Below are positions 1-5,344 of a DNA stretch of 19,300 nt, piece by piece; positions within the stretch are counted from its first letter, which is position 1, and each line of letters opens with the position of its first letter. The position numbers and the translations under genes were made by a program. Source of the DNA: Betaproteobacteria bacterium (GTDB lineage: Bacteria; Pseudomonadota; Gammaproteobacteria; Burkholderiales; Casimicrobiaceae); assembly GCA_005888955.1 (NCBI GenBank), contig VBCS01000033.1:1-19300 (forward strand), in the 5' to 3' direction. Under the pieces are notes generated by a model. The model had not been told where the DNA came from. It saw only the letters and a list, made by a program, of their open reading frames with translations, and ran no database searches.

Positions 1-7
1 TCGGTAA

Positions 8-35
8 TTGACATCCGGGAGCGCCTCGGTAAACT
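8..35 (+). promoter_or_regulatory. sigma-70-type promoter of metX leader
   Basis: A perfect -35 hexamer TTGACA lies at 8-13. After a 16-nt spacer comes TAAACT at 30-35, which matches four of six positions of the -10 consensus. The predicted transcription start, about 41-43, falls directly before the first strand of the riboswitch P1 helix at 44. That fit supports the assignment. The hexamers are seen in the sequence; promoter activity is inferred. Confidence 0.65.
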
Positions 36-43
36 AGCAGCCA

Positions 44-126
44 CGCGCCGATTTGACGATCAGCTTGCGGGCGCGAAGGGGCCTCCCCACAAGGAAGATT
101 CCCCGACAAATACGGCTAAAGCGGCG
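44..126 (+). promoter_or_regulatory. SAM-II (metA-type) riboswitch aptamer upstream of metX
   Basis: All the conserved boxes of the SAM-II aptamer are present in order. P1 is CGCGCC (44-49) pairing with GGCGCG (70-75). Its loop begins GATTTGA (50-56) and holds AGCTTGC (62-68), and the 3' part is ACAAATACGGCTAAAGC (106-122). The H-type pseudoknot pairs G63-C122, C64-G121, U65-A119, U66-A118, G67-C116 and C68-G115, as in the known fold. The family binds S-adenosylmethionine and usually sits before metA/metX-type genes, mostly in Alphaproteobacteria. The linker between P1 and the conserved ACAAA is about 30 nt (76-105), longer than usual, and can fold by itself (GGGG 78-81 with CCCC 85-88 or 101-104). 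The start lies next to the predicted transcription start. SAM binding was not tested, but the match is specific. Confidence 0.88.
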
Positions 127-151
127 AGGTTGCTGTGTCGAAGTCTGCCGA

Positions 152-182
152 CCCGATTAGCGCGAGCTGATCGGGTTTTTTA
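152..182 (+). terminator. intrinsic terminator of the metX leader (riboswitch expression platform)
   Basis: CCCGATTAGC (152-161) pairs with GCTGATCGGG (166-175) through one T-G wobble, closing a GCGA loop. Six T residues (176-181) follow immediately, ending one base before the possible TTG start of metX. This is a textbook rho-independent terminator inside a 5' leader. The downstream stem strand (166-173) is also an exact 8-nt complement of aptamer bases 57-64. Aptamer folding and an antiterminator pairing would therefore compete. The likely logic is: high SAM, aptamer formed, terminator formed, metX off. Confidence 0.85.
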
Positions 183-1260
183 TTGACCATCGTGACTCAA
201 TCGCCGGGCTCGGTCGGCATCGTTCAACCGCGGCGCGCCGCGTTCACGGAACCGCTTGCGCTCTCTTCGGGCGCAATCTTGCCCGCGTTCGAGCTGATGT
301 ACGAGACCTATGGCGAGCTCGATGCGAACCGGTCCAACGCGATTCTGGTCTGCCATGCGTTGAACGCGTCGCATCATGTCGCCGGCACATACGCCGGTCA
401 GCCCGACAGCGAAGGCTGGTGGGACAACATGGTGGGACCGGGCAAGCCGGTCGACACGACGCGGTTTTTCGTCGTCGGCGTCAACAACCTGGGCCTCGGA
501 CTTTCCCATCGTCACCGTCGAGGATTGGGTCGATGCGCAGGCACGGCTCGCCGATTATCTCGGCATCGAGCGCTTCGCCGCGGTCATGGGCGGCAGCCTC
601 GGCGGCATGCAGGCGCTTTCCTGGGCGATCCGCTACCCGGAGCGCATCCGCAATGCGCTGGTGATCGCGGCGGCGCCCAATCTGTCCGCGCAGAACATCG
701 CCTTCAACGAGGTCGCGCGCGCGGCGATCCTGACCGATCCCGAATTCCATGACGGTCACTACTACGCCTACGGCGTCAAGCCCGTACGCGGCTTGCGCGT
801 CGCCCGAATGGTCGGCCACATCACCTATATCTCGGACGAGCAGATGGGCGAGAAATTCGGGCGCCAGTTGAAGGATGGGATCCAGTACTCGTTCCGGCCG
901 GAATTCGAAATCGAATCGTACCTGCGTTATCAGGGCGAGAAGTTCTCTGAATATTTCGACGCCAACACCTATCTGCGCATCACCAAGGCGCTCGATTATT
1001 TCGATCCCGCGCTGGCGACGGGCGGCGATCTCGCCCGCGCGCTCGCGCCCGCGACGTGCCGCTTTCTGGTCATTTCGTTCACGACCGACTGGCGCTTCTC
1101 GCCCGCGCGCGCCCGCGAGATCGTCAAGGCGCTGGTCGACACCCGCCGCGATGTCTCGTACGCCGAGATCCTCGCGCCGCACGGCCACGATGCCTTCCTG
1201 CTCGACACGCCGCAGTACCACGCGGTCGTGCGCACCTATCTGGCGCGCGAGGCGGGATGA
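183..1260 (+). pseudogene. metX: homoserine O-acyltransferase MetX, internal ~59-nt loss with frameshift
   Basis: MetX transfers an acyl group (acetyl or succinyl) from CoA to the homoserine hydroxyl, the committed step of methionine synthesis. It is an alpha/beta hydrolase-fold enzyme. The 5' part (183-494) gives a normal N-terminus through LVCHALNASHHVAG, GWWDNMVGPGKPVDT and VVGVNNLG. The 3' part, in another frame from about 496, continues SDFPIVTVEDWVDAQ and keeps the catalytic Ser of GGSLGGMQ (codon 595-597), the Asp of FTTDWRF and the His of HGHD. About 20 residues that family members carry between these (the GCHGSTGP/SCFGSTGP stretch) are absent, leaving one spare base, so the frame breaks. 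The start is TTG at 183 or GTG at 192; no good ribosome site separates them. The stop overlaps the metW start by 4 nt. As written the gene could not make active enzyme; a sequence error is quite possible. Confidence 0.9.
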
Positions 1261-1847
1261 AGCTCGCTACCCGCGCGGATTTTTCGACCATCGCGGGCTG
1301 GATCGCGCCGACCGCGCGCGTGCTCGACTTGGGCTGCGGCGACGGCAGCCTCTTCGCGTACCTGCGCGAATCGCGCGGCGTGACGGGCTACGGCATCGAG
1401 ATCGACGATGCCGGCGTGCTAGCGTCGATCGGCAACGGTGTCAACGTGATCCAGAGCGATCTCGAGAGCGGGCTCGCGGGCTTCGACGACAAATCGTTCG
1501 ACAGCGTGATTCTGTCGCAGACGCTGCAGGCGATGCGCCACACCGAGGAGATCGTGCTCGAAATGCTGCGCGTTGGGCGCGAAGCGATCGTGACATTCCC
1601 CAATTTCGGCCACTGGTCGCACCGGCTGCAGGTTCTGCGCGGGCGGATGCCGGTGTCGAAGAGCCTCCCCTACCAGTGGTACGACACGCCGAACATCCAT
1701 CTGTGCACGGTCGCGGACTTCGACGCGTTCTGCGCGGCGCATACGTTCCGCGTGCTCGAGCGCGTCGTGCTGCACGAGACGCGCAAGGTGACCGTGTTGC
1801 CGAATCTTTTGGGATCGCTGGCGATCTACCGCTTTCAACGCGGCTGA
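1257..1847 (+). CDS. metW: methionine biosynthesis protein MetW (methyltransferase-like)
   Basis: The product has 196 residues, the usual MetW length. A class I SAM-binding motif VLDLGCGDGSLF lies at about residues 22-33, and family blocks follow: YGIEID, VIQSDLE, FPNFGHW, GRMPVSKSLPYQWYDTPNIHLCT and the C-terminal NLLGSLAIYRF. MetW is almost always translated directly after MetX and is thought to partner it in homoserine acylation; its own reaction is poorly defined. Here the ATG overlaps the metX stop by 4 nt (ATGA), which indicates translational coupling and also control by the upstream riboswitch. The reading frame is intact. Confidence 0.95.
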   Translation: MKLATRADFSTIAGWIAPTARVLDLGCGDGSLFAYLRESRGVTGYGIEIDDAGVLASIGNGVNVIQSDLESGLAGFDDKSFDSVILSQTLQAMRHTEEIVLEMLRVGREAIVTFPNFGHWSHRLQVLRGRMPVSKSLPYQWYDTPNIHLCTVADFDAFCAAHTFRVLERVVLHETRKVTVLPNLLGSLAIYRFQRG

Positions 1848-1868
1848 GCAAGCGTTACGCGGCGCGGA

Positions 1869-1874
1869 TACAAT
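1869..1874 (+). promoter_or_regulatory. probable -10 element (TACAAT) before ampG
   Basis: GGATACAAT at 1866-1874 matches five of six -10 positions. The nearest -35-like sequence is weak (CTGAGC at 1844-1849, 19-nt spacing). A start site about 7 nt downstream would be near 1881, essentially at the ATG at 1882, so such a transcript would be almost leaderless. The permease could then be expressed independently of the SAM-controlled metXW transcript. This rests on the hexamer alone. Confidence 0.4.
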
Positions 1875-1881
1875 GCCGCCG

Positions 1882-3150
1882 ATGAGTGCGTCTTCCGTCA
1901 GCTGGCGTCAGGCGCTGTTCAACCGGCGCATGCTCATCTGCGTGTTCACCGGATTCAGCTCCGGCCTGCCGCTGTATCTGCTCATCAACCTGTTGCCGGC
2001 CTGGCTGCGTGTGGAGCACGTCGACCTCACTGCAATTGGGTTGTTCGCGCTAGTTCGTTTTCCATTCACCTGGAAGTTCCTCTGGTCACCATTCGTTGAT
2101 CGTTATGCGCTGCCAGTCTTAGGCCGCCGCCGTGGCTGGATGCTCTTGACGCAGTTGCTGCTGCTCGCCTCGATCCCGCTGTTCGGCGCGCTCCAGCCGC
2201 AACTCGACCTGTGGACGATCGCGTATCTCGCCACGGCCGTCGCGTTTTTCGCGGCCACGCAGGACATCGTGCTCGACGCGTATCGGCGCGAGCTCCTCCC
2301 CGACGCGGAGCTCGGCCTCGGCAACGCGATTCACGTCCAGGCATACCGCATTTCGAGCCTCGTGCCCGGCGCGCTCGCGTTGATACTGGCCGATCATTTC
2401 CCGTGGCAGACGGTCTTTACGGTCACCGCGCTGTTCATGCTGCCCGGCATCGCCAACACCTTTCTCGTCGGCGAGCCCCGGCTGGCGCGACCGGCACCGC
2501 GCACGCTGGCCGAAGCCGTGGTCGAGCCATTCCACGAATTCATTACGCGCTCCGGCTGGCAGCAGGCGCTGCTCGTCGTGGCGTTCATCTTTTTCTACAA
2601 GCTCGGCGACTCGATGGCGACCGCGTTGGCGACGCCGTTCTACCTCGACCTCGGCTTTTCCCTTTCCGATATCGGGCTCATCGCCAAGAACGTCGGTCTC
2701 TGGGCGAGCGTGGTCGGCGGACTGCTCGGCGGCATCTGGATGCTCAAGATCGGCATCAATCGCGGGCTCTGGCTGTTCGGCGTGGTGCAGGTCGTATCGA
2801 TCCTCGGCTTCGCCTGGCTTGCCTATGTGAACGAACCCGATCGCGTGCTGCTGGCGGTGGTGATCGCCTTCGAGGCGCTGGGCGTGGGACTCGGCACGGC
2901 GGCGTTCATCGCGTTCATTGCGCGGGCGACCGACCCGCGCTACACCGCGACGCAGTTCGCGCTCTTTACCGGCCTCGCCTCGGTACCGAGTACGCTGGTT
3001 AACGCGACGACGGGTTGGATCGTCGAGCAGACCGGATGGTTTACCTTCTTCCTTTTCTGCACGGCGCTGGCGCTGCCGGGCATGGCGCTCCTGCTGCGCG
3101 TCGCCCCCTGGAATGAACCCTTGCCCAGCGGCCCGCAGAAAGTGGAATGA
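1882..3150 (+). CDS. ampG: AmpG-like muropeptide MFS permease
   Basis: This is a twelve-helix-type major facilitator protein of about 422 residues. AmpG imports anhydromuropeptides (GlcNAc-anhydroMurNAc peptides) from the periplasm for wall recycling and, in many species, for beta-lactamase induction. Family signatures visible are RRMLICVFTGFSSGLPLYLL, the WKFLWSPFVDRY block, RRRGWM, the helix-4 region FFAATQDIVLDAYRRELL, AYRISSLVPGALALILAD, and FIFFYKLGDSMATALATPFY. An in-frame ATG also lies at 1873, but the TACAAT -10 overlaps it, so 1882 is preferred. The stop overlaps the next gene by 4 nt. Length is close to beta- and gammaproteobacterial AmpG proteins lacking the longer E. coli C-terminus. 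A short stretch around 2035-2110 is notably less GC-rich than the rest. Confidence 0.88.
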   Translation: MSASSVSWRQALFNRRMLICVFTGFSSGLPLYLLINLLPAWLRVEHVDLTAIGLFALVRFPFTWKFLWSPFVDRYALPVLGRRRGWMLLTQLLLLASIPLFGALQPQLDLWTIAYLATAVAFFAATQDIVLDAYRRELLPDAELGLGNAIHVQAYRISSLVPGALALILADHFPWQTVFTVTALFMLPGIANTFLVGEPRLARPAPRTLAEAVVEPFHEFITRSGWQQALLVVAFIFFYKLGDSMATALATPFYLDLGFSLSDIGLIAKNVGLWASVVGGLLGGIWMLKIGINRGLWLFGVVQVVSILGFAWLAYVNEPDRVLLAVVIAFEALGVGLGTAAFIAFIARATDPRYTATQFALFTGLASVPSTLVNATTGWIVEQTGWFTFFLFCTALALPGMALLLRVAPWNEPLPSGPQKVE

Positions 3151-3899
3151 ACCCGCACAAGTTCAGCGCGATTGCGCATCGCGATCACGATTACTGCAAC
3201 CCGATCGCGGCGACGAAGATCGAGCGGATGCTCGAGCTCCTGCCACTCGAGCGCGACGCGAGCGTGCTCGACTTGGGCTGCGGCCGCGGCGAGCTCTCGC
3301 TCAAGCTCGTCGAGCGCTTCCAGGCGCGGGTCACCGCCGTCGACATTTCGGCGCCGATGCTCGATGCGGTGCGGAAGCGCGCGCAGTCACGCGGCGCGCT
3401 CGAGCACCTGCGGCTGCTGGAGATCGACATCGTCGAGTTCACGCCGGAACCGGAGTCCTTCGACCTCACGGCGATGCTCGGCGGCGGAGGCATCGGCGGC
3501 GGCATCGCGGGCATTTGCACCACGCTCGCCGGCTGGACACGCCGCGGCGGCTATGTTCTTATCGGCGAGGGTTACTGGGTGCAGCCGCCGGCGCCGGAAT
3601 ATCTTGCGCATCTGGAGGCGACGGCTGACGAGTTCCGCGATCATCGCGGCAATGTCCAGGCCGGTGTCGATGCCGGGCTGATTCCCCTGCATGCGTTTGT
3701 CGCGTCGCCTGACGAATGGGACGAATACGAATGGAAGTACAGCCGCTCGATCGAGCGCTACGCGCTCGAGCAGCCGGGCGACCCCGACGTTCCCGCGATG
3801 CTCGAACGGATCCGCCGCTGGCGCGACGGCTACCTGCGCTGGGGTCGCGATACGCTGGGCTTCGGCGTCTACCTCTTCCAGCGGCCGATGCGCCCATGA
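3147..3899 (+). CDS. class I SAM-dependent methyltransferase, substrate unknown
   Basis: The 250-residue protein has a Rossmann-type methyltransferase core. Motif I is VLDLGCGRGELSLKL at about residues 40-54. The acidic end of strand 2 is VTAVDIS, a motif II-like LLEIDIVEF follows, and a glycine-rich LGGGGIGGGIAG comes next. YVLIGEGYWVQPPAPEYL is typical of a UbiE/Methyltransf_11-like group of bacterial enzymes of unknown substrate. It is sandwiched by 4-nt overlaps with ampG upstream (ATGA 3147-3150) and the DUF3052 gene downstream (ATGA 3896-3899), so it is translationally coupled to both. A role in wall recycling or methionine/SAM use could be imagined from position, but nothing in the sequence decides it. 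Confidence 0.85.
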   Translation: MNPHKFSAIAHRDHDYCNPIAATKIERMLELLPLERDASVLDLGCGRGELSLKLVERFQARVTAVDISAPMLDAVRKRAQSRGALEHLRLLEIDIVEFTPEPESFDLTAMLGGGGIGGGIAGICTTLAGWTRRGGYVLIGEGYWVQPPAPEYLAHLEATADEFRDHRGNVQAGVDAGLIPLHAFVASPDEWDEYEWKYSRSIERYALEQPGDPDVPAMLERIRRWRDGYLRWGRDTLGFGVYLFQRPMRP

Positions 3900-4306
3900 A
3901 GCCGGCGGGCTACTCAGGGACGCCCTTGCCCTCCAAGTTGGGCCTCAAGTCCGGCATGAAATTCATCGCCTTGAACGCGCCGCGGGACCTGGACATGTTG
4001 CTCGCCGGCGCACCGAATCTAGAATGCCTGGCCCGCGTCGCACCCTTCGAATGCGCACTCGCGTTCGTGACGACCGAGCGCGTGCTCGCGGCGCATTTCG
4101 CAAAGCTCGCGCCGAAGCTCGTCGATGCGGGAATGATCTGGATTGCCTGGCCGAAGAAGGCCTCGGGTGTCGCGACGGAGCTTACCGAAGACATCGTCCG
4201 GCGCGCCGGGCTCACCGCCGGGCTAGTCGACGTCAAGGTCTGTGCCATTGATCTGACTTGGTCGGGCTTGAAGTTCGTGCGACGTCTGCGCGATCGGCGA
4301 GTCTGA
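3896..4306 (+). CDS. DUF3052 family protein
   Basis: The 136-residue cytosolic protein shows the hallmarks of DUF3052. GYSGTPLPSKLGLKSGMKFI lies at the N-terminus and FVTTERVL in the middle. WIAWPKKASGVATELTEDIV is followed by LVDVKVCAIDLTWSGLKFV near the C-terminus. The function of the family is not known to me. The ATG at 3896 overlaps the methyltransferase stop by 4 nt and fits the conserved MxxxGYSGTPL start, so longer in-frame extensions upstream are rejected. It is the last gene of the metX transcription unit; a REP-like repeat follows. Confidence 0.88.
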   Translation: MKPAGYSGTPLPSKLGLKSGMKFIALNAPRDLDMLLAGAPNLECLARVAPFECALAFVTTERVLAAHFAKLAPKLVDAGMIWIAWPKKASGVATELTEDIVRRAGLTAGLVDVKVCAIDLTWSGLKFVRRLRDRRV

Positions 4307-4344
4307 GAAGGCGTTGTGAATGCGCTTCAGATAGGCATTGGTGT

Positions 4345-4407
4345 CGTAGGGCCGAATTCATTCGGCCATGCGGTTTCAACGCGCGCTGCGTAGTGTCGCA
4401 CTTACGA
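4345..4407. repeat. REP-like palindrome pair (BIME-like), copy A
   Basis: The 135-bp gap between the DUF3052 and lipoprotein genes holds a palindromic unit, TCGTAG (4345-... head) followed by GGCCGAAT-TC-ATTCGGCC (4350-4367), an 8-bp perfect stem. About 20 nt on comes a degenerate unit in opposite orientation (4386-4407, TGCG...CGCA then CTTACGA). The same sequence type occurs at 11368-11487. A GTAG or GGAG tetranucleotide heading a small palindrome is the known hallmark of REP elements mobilised by RAYT transposases. No RAYT gene is in this window. Nothing else was recognised in the gap apart from an AAGGAGA ribosome site at about 4430-4436. Confidence 0.7.
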
Positions 4408-4441
4408 ACCTCACGAATTACGCGCGACGAAGGAGAGCTTC

Positions 4442-5344
4442 ATGGCCCATCGCTCAACTTTTGCGTTAGCGAGCGCCGCCTTGCTACTCGCCGCCTGCGC
4501 GAGCGCGCCGGTCGCGTATCCCGACGCCACGCTGGAGGGATTGTTCGACGCCGAGCGCGCGTTTGCCCGCGCGTCGACCGAACGCGGCATCCGCGCGTCC
4601 TTCCTCGAGTACTTTGCGGCGGATGGCGTCGATTTTCGGCCCGGCCCGGGCCCGATGCGCGAACGCATGCTCGCGCGGCCGGTGCCGGCGGATCCGCTGG
4701 CGTTGCTCCTCGATTGGTCGCCGCAGGCGGGCGCCGTCGCCCGTGCGGGCGATCTCGGCTTCACGACCGGACCTTATTCGCTGCGCAATCAGCGCGACGC
4801 GAGCGCTCCGACGCGTTACGGTTATTTCCTTTCGGTGTGGAAGCGCGAAAACGGCGTGTGGCGCGTTGCACTCGACGCGGGCGTGTCGACACCGGCTGCG
4901 CCAGAGCCGGAAGCGCCCGCCGTCGCGTGCGCTACGGCGCGAGAGACGTGGAGGCTTGCCCCGATGGCGCGCCGGTCCAACCGCGGCAAGGATGCGCTCG
5001 TCGCGCTCGAACGCGAGGCGCGGAGTCTCGACCCCGACCCCGCGGACACGCCGTCGTATTTCGAATTGCTCGCGAATTCCGTGCGCGTCTTGCGCGAGGG
5101 CAGCTACGCGCTGATCGGCGCCGACGCGGCGCACAAGGCCTTTGCCGCGACGGGCCGACGCGTCTTCTGGACTCCGGCCGGCGCCGGCGCGTCCGCGAGC
5201 GACGACTTCGGCTATACGTACGGTCGCTACGCGCGCTTCGTGGGCACCGCCGATGAAGGCAGCGGGTATTACGTCCACGTCTGGCAGCGCGATGACGCGG
5301 GGGTGTGGCGGATCGCGGTCGAGGTACTGCTCCCGCCGGAGTGA
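4442..5344 (+). CDS. lipoprotein with two SnoaL/DUF4440-like (NTF2-fold) repeats
   Basis: The 300-residue protein starts with a lipoprotein signal peptide: a hydrophobic stretch ends in the lipobox LLAAC (Cys at residue 20). It is therefore probably anchored in a membrane facing the periplasm. The mature part has two similar halves of about 130 residues. Each begins with a helix rich in acidic and aromatic residues (FDAERAFARAS; FELLANSVRVL). Each ends with a strand pair of the pattern Y-x-x-x-V-W-x-R-x-x-G-V-W-R-x-A (FLSVWKRENGVWRVALDAG near 140; YVHVWQRDDAGVWRIAVEV near 290), as in DUF4440/SnoaL-type proteins. A strong AAGGAGA ribosome site sits 5 nt before the ATG. The stop codon abuts the stop of the convergent yheS with no base between. 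Ligand and role are unknown. Confidence 0.75.
   Translation: MAHRSTFALASAALLLAACASAPVAYPDATLEGLFDAERAFARASTERGIRASFLEYFAADGVDFRPGPGPMRERMLARPVPADPLALLLDWSPQAGAVARAGDLGFTTGPYSLRNQRDASAPTRYGYFLSVWKRENGVWRVALDAGVSTPAAPEPEAPAVACATARETWRLAPMARRSNRGKDALVALEREARSLDPDPADTPSYFELLANSVRVLREGSYALIGADAAHKAFAATGRRVFWTPAGAGASASDDFGYTYGRYARFVGTADEGSGYYVHVWQRDDAGVWRIAVEVLLPPE

Noticed and set aside
483..510. Programmed frameshifting or translational bypass as an explanation for the metX, ettA and mreB breaks
   Set aside because: The missing segments encode essential residues that are absent from the DNA, so no recoding event on this sequence could restore them; no slippery site or structured bypass signal was seen.
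481..1221. Minus-strand open frame opposite metX (about 246 codons)
   Set aside because: It mirrors the conserved MetX coding frame and shows no start context or recognisable domain.
875..1885. Plus-strand frame overlapping the metX end and metW (about 336 codons)
   Set aside because: Arg/Ser/Ala-rich translation typical of an out-of-frame shadow; MetX and MetW fully account for this DNA.
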